Positions 35,901 through 44,671 of a stretch of 64,000 nucleotides of DNA are shown here, piece after piece. Every line of letters starts with the position of its first letter. The stretch's first letter is position 1. A program made the position numbers and the translations under genes. Below the pieces are notes generated by a model. The model saw only the letters and a program-made list of their open reading frames with translations. It was not told the origin of the DNA and did not search any database. Source of the stretch: Flavobacterium ovatum. GTDB lineage: Bacteria; Bacteroidota; Bacteroidia; Flavobacteriales; Flavobacteriaceae. The stretch is from NCBI RefSeq assembly GCF_040703125.1, contig NZ_CP160035.1:4140001-4204000 (forward strand), read 5' to 3'.

Positions 35901-38900
35901 TTACACTATGTGAACCAGAAGCCAAACCACACCAGCCATTAGCAGGATAGGTAACATATGCTCCATCATCGATACTAAAGGTCAAACCTGCAGTTGATGA
36001 TGTTACGGTTACACAACCTGTAGCAACGGTACATGTTGGGTCTACTTTACCCAATGTTGGTGCCGAAGGTGTTGGAGGTTGAACTGGTATTACAATTTGT
36101 GTAGGACCAGAAATACATCCGTCTGCATTCTTAGCTTTTACACTATGTGAACCAGAAGCCAAACCACACCAGCCATTAGCAGGATAGGTAACATATGCTC
36201 CATCATCAATACTAAAGGTCAAACCTGCAGTTGATGATGTTACGGTTACACAACCTGTAGCAACGGTACATGTTGGGTCTACTTTACCCAATGTTGGTGC
36301 CGAAGGTGTTGGAGGCTGAACTGGTATTACAATTTGTGTAGGACCAGAAATACATCCGTCTGCATTCTTAGCTTTTACACTATGTGAACCAGAAGCCAAA
36401 CCACACCAGCCATTAGCAGGATAGGTAACATATGCTCCATCATCGATACTAAAGGTCAAACCTGCAGTTGATGATGTTACGGTTACACAACCTGTAGCAA
36501 CGGTACATGTTGGGTCTACTTTACCCAATGTTGGTGCCGAAGGTGTTGGAGGTTGAACTGGTATTACAATTTGTGTAGGACCAGAAATACATCCGTCTGC
36601 ATTCTTAGCTTTTACACTATGTGAACCAGAAGCCAAACCACACCAGCCATTAGCAGGATAGGTAACATATGCTCCATCATCGATACTAAAGGTCAAACCT
36701 GCAGTTGATGATGTTACGGTTACACAACCTGTAGCAACGGTACATGTTGGATCTACTTTACCCAATGTTGGTGCCGAAGGTGTTGGAGGTTGAACTGGTA
36801 TTACAATTTGTGTAGGACCAGAAATACATCCGTCTGCATTCTTAGCTTTTACACTATGTGAACCAGAAACCAAACCACACCAGCCATTAGCAGGATAGGT
36901 AACATATGCTCCATCATCAATACTAAAGGTCAAACCTGCAGTTGATGATGTTACGGTTACACAACCTGTAGCAACGGTACATGTTGGGTCTACTTTACCC
37001 AATGTTGGTGCCGAAGGTGTTGGAGGCTGAACTGGTATTACAATTTGTGTAGGACCAGAAATACATCCGTCTGCATTCTTAGCTTTTACACTATGTGAAC
37101 CAGAAGCCAAACCACACCAGCCATTAGCAGGATAGGTAACATATGCTCCATCATCGATACTAAAGGTCAAACCTGCAGTTGATGATGTTACGGTTACACA
37201 ACCTGTAGCAACGGTACATGTTGGGTCTACTTTACCCAATGTTGGTGCCGAAGGTGTTGGAGGTTGAACTGGTATTACAATTTGTGTAGGACCAGAAATA
37301 CATCCGTCTGCATTCTTAGCTTTTACACTATGTGAACCAGAAGCCAAACCACACCAGCCATTAGCAGGATAGGTAACATATGCTCCATCATCAATACTAA
37401 AGGTCAAACCTGCAGTTGATGATGTTACGGTTACACAACCTGTAGCAACGGTACATGTTGGGTCTACTTTACCCAATGTTGGTGCCGAAGGTGTTGGAGG
37501 CTGAACTGGTATTACAATTTGTGTAGGACCAGAAATACATCCGTCTGCATTCTTAGCTTTTACACTATGTGAACCAGAAGCCAAACCACACCAGCCATTA
37601 GCAGGATAGGTAACATATGCTCCATCATCGATACTAAAGGTCAAACCTGCAGTTGATGATGTTACGGTTACACAACCTGTAGCAACGGTACATGTTGGGT
37701 CTACTTTACCCAATGTTGGCGCATTTGGTGGAGCATTCACCGTAACCGTAAATGAATTAAATCCATAACAACCAGGATTACTCAATTTTTCACTACGAAC
37801 GTAAATAGTGGTTGTACCAAGAGGTGCAGCGTAAGTTGTTGGCGTCATAATTTGCCCTGTGTAATCAGCATTTAAGAAATACTGTATTGCACCACCTCCA
37901 CCTGTAACTGATGTACCCATGGTCAAGTTAACTTCCGCTGTAGTCGGATTACCAGATCCGCAAGCTTCTTTATTCGCAACTTTTATTTCTGGAGGAGTTC
38001 CAGTATTCCCAAATAAGAATGGCCCTGCAAAATCTTTCAGCTCACTACCAAAAGCTCCTTCATTAGGACCACCACCACTAGAACGGGTTTTAACCAATAA
38101 ACTTCCTAGTATATTGGAACATGGTGACTGTTCACCTCTTTTATCCAATCCGAAAGCAGTCAAATTGATACCTATTTCAACAAATTGTAGTGGTTGATAG
38201 TCAGCTACAGCACTTGGTCCTGAACCTTCAAAGGTTCCCCAAGGTGGTGCCTGGGTACTAGCATTTATATTGACTCTACCCCAAATATTAGTATCTCCTA
38301 CATTTTCCACAATCGCAGCATAACCAAAGGTACCTGAACCAGATCCTTTTTCAAATGCTACATTTTTATCAATAGTAAAAGGACGATTCACATTTGTATT
38401 ATCGTAAGTATTAAAAATGGCTTCATCCATCCATACTCTGATTCTTACCTGTGGTACATTACCTCCATTTGTATAATCTATAGAAATAATTATAGTACCC
38501 GGAACATCAACCGTTCCATCAGGATTAAAAGTAAATGCCGTACGTCCGCCATCTGGTCCTGTTTTTCCAGGAACAGCCAAGTCTGCGGGTGTTTCTAATG
38601 CCGTACGGAAGAATTCAAAATCGATATGTTTGTTCCCATTGGTAACCACTAAAGAAGCAGCAGCATACGCATAAAGTGTTGTAAAAGGTCTTGGATCTAG
38701 CATTGTAGGATCTTTAGGTCCTTCCCCTCTCAAATGCGCATAGACATCAATAATATCATCTTTTGCTGGTACACTTCCAGCAGTTCCAATACTCCAAGTT
38801 GATGGATTAGCGGCGTTTTTATCTGACCCACTTGAAAAGTAAGATTTTTCAGCGCCACCACCTTTTGTATAGGTATCTCTACCGTAAACAGCATCTAACC

Positions 38901-39384
38901 ACAAATAAGCTCCTGCATTGGCACCAGTTCCACTTGGCACAAGAGGAAAAGGAAAAGGAACAGAAGGGGTGGTTATTGATAATCTTCTTGTAAAAGCCGT
39001 ATTAGGAACGGCTTCAGCAGGAGTTAACGGACTTTGATCAATCACTCCAAAACCTGGCCCTGGATAACTGGTTTGAAACCAGTCATCAGTAGCTACTGCG
39101 CTACCAAGGCCAATTGGAGGATTTGCAATATTACTAAACTGCAAAAGGTCTGAATAGACATCTGCATCTATACCAAAGTTTGCTTTAACAGCAGAACTTC
39201 CTACCAATTGCCCATAACTGTATGGCATAGAAAAAGTCATCAGCAACATGGTTGCATAAAAAATGAGTTTTTTAGTAAACGCTTTGTTCCCCAAAAAACC
39301 CAATAAAGCCGTTGTCAAGCAACAGAAACAGCTGCCCCAATTCACTGGCATCTTTTTTTTCGTGTAAAAAATATTTTTTTTCAT
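32923..39384 (-). CDS. Giant T9SS-exported repeat protein (putative adhesin)
   Basis: A 2153-residue protein. A hydrophobic signal (KLIFYATMLLMTFSMPYSYG, about residues 39-58) follows a long basic N-terminal region. Residues to about 550 form a unique beta-rich domain. Fifteen tandem copies of a 79-residue unit follow, each starting APTLGKVDPTC and ending PVQPPTPS, with four cysteines per unit (C11, C17, C45, C62). A 500-residue tail then contains a conserved-looking cysteine domain and finally a T9SS type A sorting domain (FTAYPVPFKDQLTIKYDF to the end, with KIMSSN). It should be exported across the outer membrane and attached or released. Adhesion or gliding roles are inferred from architecture. 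The ATG at 39384 gives an unusually long leader, and a later start is possible. Confidence 0.9.
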   Translation of the reverse strand: MKKNIFYTKKKMPVNWGSCFCCLTTALLGFLGNKAFTKKLIFYATMLLMTFSMPYSYGQLVGSSAVKANFGIDADVYSDLLQFSNIANPPIGLGSAVATDDWFQTSYPGPGFGVIDQSPLTPAEAVPNTAFTRRLSITTPSVPFPFPLVPSGTGANAGAYLWLDAVYGRDTYTKGGGAEKSYFSSGSDKNAANPSTWSIGTAGSVPAKDDIIDVYAHLRGEGPKDPTMLDPRPFTTLYAYAAASLVVTNGNKHIDFEFFRTALETPADLAVPGKTGPDGGRTAFTFNPDGTVDVPGTIIISIDYTNGGNVPQVRIRVWMDEAIFNTYDNTNVNRPFTIDKNVAFEKGSGSGTFGYAAIVENVGDTNIWGRVNINASTQAPPWGTFEGSGPSAVADYQPLQFVEIGINLTAFGLDKRGEQSPCSNILGSLLVKTRSSGGGPNEGAFGSELKDFAGPFLFGNTGTPPEIKVANKEACGSGNPTTAEVNLTMGTSVTGGGGAIQYFLNADYTGQIMTPTTYAAPLGTTTIYVRSEKLSNPGCYGFNSFTVTVNAPPNAPTLGKVDPTCTVATGCVTVTSSTAGLTFSIDDGAYVTYPANGWCGLASGSHSVKAKNADGCISGPTQIVIPVQPPTPSAPTLGKVDPTCTVATGCVTVTSSTAGLTFSIDDGAYVTYPANGWCGLASGSHSVKAKNADGCISGPTQIVIPVQPPTPSAPTLGKVDPTCTVATGCVTVTSSTAGLTFSIDDGAYVTYPANGWCGLASGSHSVKAKNADGCISGPTQIVIPVQPPTPSAPTLGKVDPTCTVATGCVTVTSSTAGLTFSIDDGAYVTYPANGWCGLVSGSHSVKAKNADGCISGPTQIVIPVQPPTPSAPTLGKVDPTCTVATGCVTVTSSTAGLTFSIDDGAYVTYPANGWCGLASGSHSVKAKNADGCISGPTQIVIPVQPPTPSAPTLGKVDPTCTVATGCVTVTSSTAGLTFSIDDGAYVTYPANGWCGLASGSHSVKAKNADGCISGPTQIVIPVQPPTPSAPTLGKVDPTCTVATGCVTVTSSTAGLTFSIDDGAYVTYPANGWCGLASGSHSVKAKNADGCISGPTQIVIPVQPPTPSAPTLGKVDPTCTVATGCVTVTSSTAGLTFSIDDGAYVTYPANGWCGLASGSHSVKAKNADGCISGPTQIVIPVQPPTPSAPTLGKVDPTCTVATGCVTVTSSTAGLTFSIDDGAYVTYPANGWCGLASGSHSVKAKNADGCISGPTQIVIPVQPPTPSAPTLGKVDPTCTVATGCVTVTSSTAGLTFSIDDGAYVTYPANGWCGLASGSHSVKAKNAAGCISGPTQIVIPVQPPTPSAPTLGKVDPTCTVATGCVTVTSSTAGLTFSIDDGAYVTYPANGWCGLASGSHSVKAKNADGCISGPTQIVIPVQPPTPSAPILGKVDPTCTVATGCVTVTSSTAGLTFSIDDGAYVTYPANGWCGLASSSHSVKAKNADGCISGPTQIVIPVQPPTPSAPTLGKVDPTCTVATGCVTVTSSTAGLTFSIDDGAYVTYPANGWCGLASGSHSVKAKNADGCISGPTQIVIPVQPPTPSAPTLGKVDPTCTVATGCVTVTSSTAGLTFSIDDGAYVTYPANGWCGLASGSHSVKAKNADGCISGPTQIVIPVQPPTPSAPTLGKVDPTCTVATGCVTVTSSTAGLTFSIDDGAYVTYPANGWCGLASGSHSVKAKNAAGCISGPTQIVIPVQPPTPILNVTNPVAVCSPLTVDLTVPAVTAGSTLYGASLTYWTNVEATNALSNPNMVDASGMYYIKATTTAGCFDIKPVVVTIEICAKALCTYTQGYYGNAGGTSCAEGISYSTKGLIAKALASYENGTMYIGIKDVRHVSIMNNDTDINALISVMPGGGGSSILPSNPNSGLFSISSLPNSMLKKGRINNTLLAQTIALGLNIGINGALGNFVLQDGILAVAVPDGGCGTDTAKARTCNPDGTVNNEYKYYTIPGAVVTALGANPTVQGVFNLANQALGGGSTNGLSLSQIAGMADLINNAFDECRIPVGYGIAPLVCPVLVTTTDLAAKTADVASFTAYPVPFKDQLTIKYDFDYVSDVKIEVFNAQSELVFSTVDAKSYLNKEVTITVGTNSEQEQVYIVKLTTDRGSSIKKIMSSN
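34168..37722 (-). repeat. 15 tandem 237-bp coding repeats
   Basis: Fifteen 79-codon units without interruption, nearly identical at DNA level. Differences are few: Ala-for-Asp in units 10 and 15 (AAGC for ADGC), GLVSG in unit 4, APILG and ASSSH in unit 12. Silent markers alternate between neighbouring units (GGCTGA with CGATAC, GGTTGA with CAATAC), suggesting growth by two-unit, 474-bp blocks. Confidence 0.95.
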
Positions 39385-40220
39385 AATAAAAGTATTTTTT
39401 TTTCATAAGAATATAAATTAGGTAGAACATTAAAAGATTTAGGGATAAGCCCTCTTCATTTCTAAACAGCAATGAAGTCACACGTCATTAAAGAAATAGT
39501 TATTCCATAAAAGGAATAATGCTATAACTTTAGCAATCAATTAGTCATTATAAAAATGACTTAAAAAAATTATACTTTAAAAATAGATTGAAACAATAGT
39601 TTTCAAACTTGGGGGAGAAAACTTGCTAGAACAAATAATCTTCAAAAATGAATTTGAAGTACTCCGTCAACACTTAAATGGTTATTGTAAAAGCAACATT
39701 AAAAAAAGCGTTTTATACGATTTTAGTTTTAGTAATAAGTTCAACTTTTAATGAATCTAATAAATGCCGTTCGTGGTAATGGCATCTATCTAAGCTTATT
39801 TACACTTTAATACGAAAGGACTCTAAATAAGAAACAAATCCTTATACTGATTGATTCAAAGGTAGTTAGAATCACCAAAAAGAAGAATAAAAAACACCTA
39901 AATAAGACTAATTACAAATAATCCCGACAAAGAGCATCAATGAGTAAGAAAACAAATATAATACTGAGATTTTCGCAAAAAAAATATCGTTAAATAATTG
40001 AAAATCAAATTATTAATATAATTCTTGTTTATTTTCAATTAATACAAAAGTTATGTTAAAACGGCTAATTTCAGCTGTTATTATTGTCAATTTTTATTTC
40101 ATTTTACTAAATAATATTTCTAATTAAATTCAAGACTTATGCTTATCCATAATTGGTGATTTTTGCTTACAAAAACTTAAACAATCAAGTTAATTCTTAA
40201 TTTTAACAAAAAATTTAGAT
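39385..40220. other. Gene-free stretch upstream of the giant gene
   Basis: Over 800 AT-rich bases with stop codons in all frames. I see a short inverted repeat (TATTCC-ataaaa-GGAATA, near 39501-39518) and no RNA gene. It is long for an intergenic region in this window and presumably contains the promoter of the giant gene. Confidence 0.5.
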
Positions 40221-40257
40221 AAAAAAAAACAGTAGTAAATTTACATTTACTACTGTT
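40221..40257 (-). terminator. Perfect 13-4-13 hairpin, probable terminator
   Basis: AACAGTAGTAAAT / ATTTACTACTGTT with a 4-base loop and nine A on the left, giving a T run on the minus strand. It lies about 220 bases beyond the polyketide synthase stop. Confidence 0.7.
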
Positions 40258-40475
40258 GATTAATGACTCCATGTAATTAATTCATTTTATTAAAAAAATA
40301 CTTTTAAAATTTATATTTTGTGTTCTTTTTCCAAAATAAGAGTAGTTAAAATCGACTTATCACTCTTTATTTGCTTTCTTTCATTTTATTTAAACTTTAA
40401 AACTTATAAAATAACCCTTATTTTTAAGGCTTTATACCACAAAAGTAAAAGCTTATTAGACTTGGCATACTAATA

Positions 40476-41678
40476 TCATAGTTTCTCCAACAAAAGTCCT
40501 GTTGCAGTAAGTCCAGGGCCAAATGCCATTGCCACCACTTTTTTCCCTGATTCAATATGGGGATCGTTTATGATTTTATCAAATATATGCGGAATTGTAG
40601 CGGAAGACATATTGCCATGCATCCTCAGTACCTCATACGACCAGCTCGCCTGTTCTTGTAACAATCCCAACTCCCCTACTACATAATCAATAATCTTAGG
40701 ACCTCCGGGATGAATTGCAAAATGCATTTCAGACTTTTGTTTTTCTAGATCTACATTCGCTTTCTCACAAAGAGCGGTTAAAAATGACTTTATATTTTTT
40801 CGGATAAAAACAGGTACCCTTTTAGAAAGCGTCATCAAAAAATTATATTCTCCTAAATCCCAAGACATGTCTTCCAACGAATCTGGAATAATAACTTCGT
40901 GAGCCGCTAAAATTCGTAACCCTTTTTTTTCTTTGATCGTTTCATCCTTAAAAAAGGAATCTTCTTCATATAGAGAATAGCCTATAAATCCGTCTGCAAA
41001 GAGCGAACAAATCATAGTATTGGCTGGAGAAAACTCAGTTAAATTTAAATGCGAGGATAACAACTCTGTGTGAACTACATCTGAACGACCGTTAACAATA
41101 CTAGCACAAATTAAACTGCTGGCAGTACGAATGGCTGGAAAAGCACCGTAACAGCCCATGTGATAAGAATGTGTTACTTGAACCGTTCCCCAATCTCTTC
41201 CTATTACGGCTTCTTGAGCCACACTCGGAGAAGAATATCCTGAACAAGTAACATGAATAAGGTTTTCAGGTTTTGATGTGTTTTTATCATAAAAATGATC
41301 GAAAACAAATCTCATTTTTCTTTTGAACCATTCCATCCGAATTTCAATTTTGGGTCCTGAAGAATGACCTCCTACCACCTCAAATCCTTTTGGAAAATGA
41401 TAATCATTAGGAGAGGCGACCTCAAATATCCTATCTATAAAGTCTTCGACTTCTTCAAAAATGATACATTGTCGGCTATTAATGCCTTCTTTTGACACCG
41501 AATACTTATCTACTTGATCAGAAATAGACATAAAACTAACTGGTTCGTGAAAACCGTGCTGCAATGCAAGATTCTGAAAATGATAATATAAAAACTTAGT
41601 GTACTGGTTAAGCTTCGCCTGATCGATTAATTTACCGACTTGAATAGGGTGAAAATTTGAAATAATTATCTTCTTCAT
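40476..41678 (-). CDS. Type III polyketide synthase (chalcone/stilbene synthase-like)
   Basis: A 400-residue thiolase-fold protein of the type III PKS group. The catalytic triad is readable: C176 in SYHMGCYGAFPAIR, H323 in FAIHPGGPKII and N356 in MHGNMSSATI. GFGPG-like AMAFGPGLTATGLLLEKL is at the end. Such enzymes extend an acyl-CoA or acyl-ACP starter with malonyl units to give pyrones, resorcinols or phloroglucinols. The usual companions (methyltransferase, oxidoreductase, ACP) are not adjacent, so it is an orphan and the product is unknown. It is cytoplasmic and transcribed alone, with a hairpin about 220 bases downstream. Confidence 0.88.
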   Translation of the reverse strand: MKKIIISNFHPIQVGKLIDQAKLNQYTKFLYYHFQNLALQHGFHEPVSFMSISDQVDKYSVSKEGINSRQCIIFEEVEDFIDRIFEVASPNDYHFPKGFEVVGGHSSGPKIEIRMEWFKRKMRFVFDHFYDKNTSKPENLIHVTCSGYSSPSVAQEAVIGRDWGTVQVTHSYHMGCYGAFPAIRTASSLICASIVNGRSDVVHTELLSSHLNLTEFSPANTMICSLFADGFIGYSLYEEDSFFKDETIKEKKGLRILAAHEVIIPDSLEDMSWDLGEYNFLMTLSKRVPVFIRKNIKSFLTALCEKANVDLEKQKSEMHFAIHPGGPKIIDYVVGELGLLQEQASWSYEVLRMHGNMSSATIPHIFDKIINDPHIESGKKVVAMAFGPGLTATGLLLEKL

Positions 41679-41951
41679 AACCTTTCATTTTAATTAGTCC
41701 CTTAAATTTAATACAAAAAAACTATATATGAATAAGATCTCAACAGAAGCTTTACAAATCAATACATTTGAAATAAAACACTGACAACCATATTGTTATG
41801 TTATTTTAACAATGGAATAAATCAATAAAAAAATACCTTAATGGATCTCCTTTCATATAAATAAAAAAATCATGGTTAATCTTTGAATATATAGTATTTT
41901 TGACATTGACTATAAATGAATTTACGTAGCACAAAAAAATAAAAACTCAAG

Positions 41952-42656
41952 ATGAAAAAAACATTCCTAATAATACTCACATTTTCTTTAACTAGCTGTG
42001 CTGAGTTACAGCAAATAGCCAATCAATTGCCTCAGTCTTCAACAACTGCTCTGGATATTTCAGGCGGACTAAAAGAAGCCTTAAATAATGGAATCAGCAA
42101 GCAAGTAACTAAATTAACTGCCACTGATGGTTTTTATAAAAATGCTGCTGTTAGAATATTACTTCCCGCAGAATTACAAAAGGTAGATTCTGGTTTACGA
42201 AAAGTAGGATTGAGTTCCCTTGCTGATGAAGGTATAAAAATGCTTAACAGAGCTGCTGAAGATGCAGTGAAAGAAGCAACTCCCATTTTTGTAAGTGCTA
42301 TAAAGAACATGACTATAACTGACGCAAGAGGAATCTTAATGGGGAATGAATTTGCTGCGACTACTTATTTACAAAGTTCAACCTCAACGGCTTTATATTC
42401 TAAATTCAACCCTGTAGTAAAAAATTCATTTAGTAAAGTAGGTGCTGACAAAGTTTGGTTAAATATCATTACTAAATACAATAGTATTCCATTAGTAAAC
42501 AAAGTAAACCCAGACTTGAATGATTATGTAACCAATCAAGCGATGAGCGGAGTTTTCAAGATGATTGCTGTAGAAGAAAAAGATATTAGAACGAATATTA
42601 GTGCCCGAACATCCGTTTTATTGCAGAGAGTTTTTGCAATACAAGATAAAAAATAA
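41952..42656 (+). CDS. DUF4197 family lipoprotein
   Basis: A 234-residue protein with a lipoprotein signal (MKKTFLIILTFSLTSC, cysteine 16). The mature sequence fits DUF4197: LDISGGLKEALNNGISKQV, FYKNAAVRILLPAELQKV, DARGILMGNEFAATTYLQ and KVNPDLNDYVTNQAMSGVF. It is mostly helical and should be in the periplasm, anchored to a membrane. The family function is unknown. Its neighbours are the divergent PKS gene and purU, which starts about 50 bases downstream and may be co-transcribed. Confidence 0.88.
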   Translation: MKKTFLIILTFSLTSCAELQQIANQLPQSSTTALDISGGLKEALNNGISKQVTKLTATDGFYKNAAVRILLPAELQKVDSGLRKVGLSSLADEGIKMLNRAAEDAVKEATPIFVSAIKNMTITDARGILMGNEFAATTYLQSSTSTALYSKFNPVVKNSFSKVGADKVWLNIITKYNSIPLVNKVNPDLNDYVTNQAMSGVFKMIAVEEKDIRTNISARTSVLLQRVFAIQDKK

Positions 42657-42707
42657 CTTTTTCTAAAATTAGCTGAATTATTATTTAAAATATACAAGAC
42701 CTAAAAA

Positions 42708-43562
42708 ATGCAACATTTCACCCTACTGATTCACTGTAAAGACCAAAAAGGAATCGTCGCAGCAGTTACTAATTTTATTCTAAAAGTAGAAGGAAACATT
42801 ATATATCTGGACCAGCACGTGGTGGTTGAACAAAATATATTCTTCATGCGATTAGAATGTGAACTCACAAACACAACCCACACTGTAGCCTCTGTAAAAG
42901 AAGATTTCAGTACTAGCATCGCTACCGACTTCAAGATGTCATGGGAATTTTACAACAAAGATTTAAAACCAAAAATGGCAATATTTGTATCTAAATATAC
43001 GCATTGCTTGTATGATATTCTGGGTCGTTATAGCTCAGGAGAATTGAATGTGGAAATTCCTTTAATCATTAGTAATCATGAAGATTTAAGACCTATTGCG
43101 GAACAATTTAATATTCCCTTTTTCCATATACCTTTTACCAAAGATAACAAAGAGGAAGGTGAAAAAAGGCAAATCGAATTGCTTCAAGAATTCAATGTAA
43201 ACTTTATTGTTTTGGCTCGCTACATGCAAATCATCACTCCAAAGTTAATTGAGTTATACGAGAATAAAATCATCAATATACATCATTCGTTTTTACCTGC
43301 TTTTCCTGGAGCAAAACCGTACCACTCCGCTTTTAAACGTGGTGTAAAAATCATTGGTGCTACTAGTCATTATGTAACTGAAGAATTAGATGAAGGTCCA
43401 ATTATTGACCAAGATATTAGTCGTGTTTCACATGTTAATTCCGTCGATGATTTTATTATGAAAGGAAAAGATCTGGAACGTACAGTATTGGCTAGAGCTA
43501 TCAAATTACATTCAGAAAGAAAAATGATGGTGTATTGCAATAAAACTGTTGTGTTTTACTAA
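42708..43562 (+). CDS. purU: Formyltetrahydrofolate deformylase
   Basis: 284 residues. An N-terminal ACT domain (FTLLIHCKDQKGIVAAVTNF) is followed by the formyltransferase-like catalytic domain with ARYMQIITPKL, NIHHSFLPAFPGAKPYHSAF (catalytic His) and GATSHYVTEELDEGPIIDQD (catalytic Asp). It hydrolyses 10-formyl-THF to formate and THF, supplying formate and balancing one-carbon pools. Its length is normal. It lies 51 bases after the DUF4197 gene on the same strand. Confidence 0.95.
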   Translation: MQHFTLLIHCKDQKGIVAAVTNFILKVEGNIIYLDQHVVVEQNIFFMRLECELTNTTHTVASVKEDFSTSIATDFKMSWEFYNKDLKPKMAIFVSKYTHCLYDILGRYSSGELNVEIPLIISNHEDLRPIAEQFNIPFFHIPFTKDNKEEGEKRQIELLQEFNVNFIVLARYMQIITPKLIELYENKIINIHHSFLPAFPGAKPYHSAFKRGVKIIGATSHYVTEELDEGPIIDQDISRVSHVNSVDDFIMKGKDLERTVLARAIKLHSERKMMVYCNKTVVFY

Positions 43563-43744
43563 TAAATACAAGACTTAAAAAAATATAACTCCTACATTGC
43601 AGGTCTATTTTTTTGAATAATTCGTTCAAAAACAAAAAAACCTAACACCTGTAAATCAACAACATACGCAAAGTCGTAAAAATCTTAACTTATTTCCAAC
43701 AAAGTAATAACTAAATTTTAACAACATTAAGTCCTTAACTGTAG

Positions 43745-43835
43745 CATCTTTGCAGAGTAATAAATTGGTTATTTATTATTTGGTTTTGGTTAGTTAAAAA
43801 GATTGCCGCTATTTATTTAATAGCGGCTTTTTTAT
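43745..43835 (+). ncRNA. Possible small RNA between purU and the hydrolase gene
   Basis: CATCTTTG (43745-43752), one base off the -7 consensus, is followed about 50 bases later by a hairpin with a T7 tail, with no start codon or long frame between. The layout would give a transcript of about 75 bases. It may equally be chance plus a shared terminator. Nothing else is seen in 43563-43800. Confidence 0.25.
43805..43834. terminator. Terminator hairpin next to the hydrolase stop
   Basis: GCCGCTATT / AATAGCGGC with a 5-base loop and T7 on the plus side. On the minus strand it immediately follows the hydrolase stop codon and has a weaker T run. Confidence 0.75.
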
Positions 43836-44611
43836 TTTAAATTCCCAAGAAAAGAAAGAACCGATGCGTTAAACAAAACTGCTTGTTCTACATTTACAAC
43901 ATGCCCAGACTGAGCTATAACTATGAGTTTAGCACTTTTAGAATGATTTTTTACTACATTAACCACTGAAGGCAAAAACATATAATCTTGTTCCCCCATG
44001 ATATAAAGTGTTTCAATAGGCACTTCCGTTTCCCTGAAATATTTCAAAAGCGAATTTACTTCAGCAGTTAATTTAAACCATTTTAAAAATTCTTTTTGTT
44101 GCATTTTTTTAGCCTCATTGACAAACAAAGTCCGAGATTGTCTATGATTCTTTTTAGGCATAATTACAAATGCAAAAAATCGGTACAAAATAAGATAAGG
44201 CAAGACGTATTTAAAGAAATCCCCTAATTTAATTAACACTTGAGAACGAAAATTTAATTTTAAGATTGCTCCTCCCAGCACCATGCTTTGAACACGATTT
44301 GGATGTTCTTCGGCTAATTGTCTCACCAAAATAGTCCCTAGAGAAATCCCCACAAAATGTGATTTTTTTATTTTAACAGCATCTAAAACTTCTAAAATAT
44401 CATGAGCCAGAAATGAAAAAGTATAGCGTTCATTATTATGGGTTTCAGCCTTTGAAGCCCCATGTCCTCTCAAATCCACTAATAAGAGATTAAATTCCTT
44501 TTTAAAATCTCTAATTTGTTTAAACCAAATGGAAGAACTCCCCCCGGCACCATGAACAAAAGTGACCCATTGGTCCGTAGTACTGTTCTCGTATATAGTA
44601 TAGTTTAGCAA
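43832..44611 (-). CDS. Alpha/beta-fold hydrolase
   Basis: A 259-residue hydrolase without a signal peptide. The oxyanion HGAGG motif is near residue 20, the nucleophile serine is in FVGISLGTILVRQLA, the acid is in YIMGEQDYMF, and the catalytic histidine is in IAQSGHVVNVEQ. This is the classical triad of esterases and related enzymes. The substrate cannot be told. It is followed at once by a terminator. It lies downstream of mazG on the same strand, 60 bases away, and may be co-transcribed with it. Confidence 0.88.
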   Translation of the reverse strand: MLNYTIYENSTTDQWVTFVHGAGGSSSIWFKQIRDFKKEFNLLLVDLRGHGASKAETHNNERYTFSFLAHDILEVLDAVKIKKSHFVGISLGTILVRQLAEEHPNRVQSMVLGGAILKLNFRSQVLIKLGDFFKYVLPYLILYRFFAFVIMPKKNHRQSRTLFVNEAKKMQQKEFLKWFKLTAEVNSLLKYFRETEVPIETLYIMGEQDYMFLPSVVNVVKNHSKSAKLIVIAQSGHVVNVEQAVLFNASVLSFLGNLK

Positions 44612-44671
44612 TGGTCATTATATTTAAGTTGAATGCAATTAGCCTATTCGAAACCAAAAAACAATACCTTG

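Noticed and set aside
34168..37722. Regular 237-bp repeats that could suggest a CRISPR array or satellite
   Set aside because: The repeats are in frame, contiguous without spacers, and encode a uniform protein unit inside a long gene.
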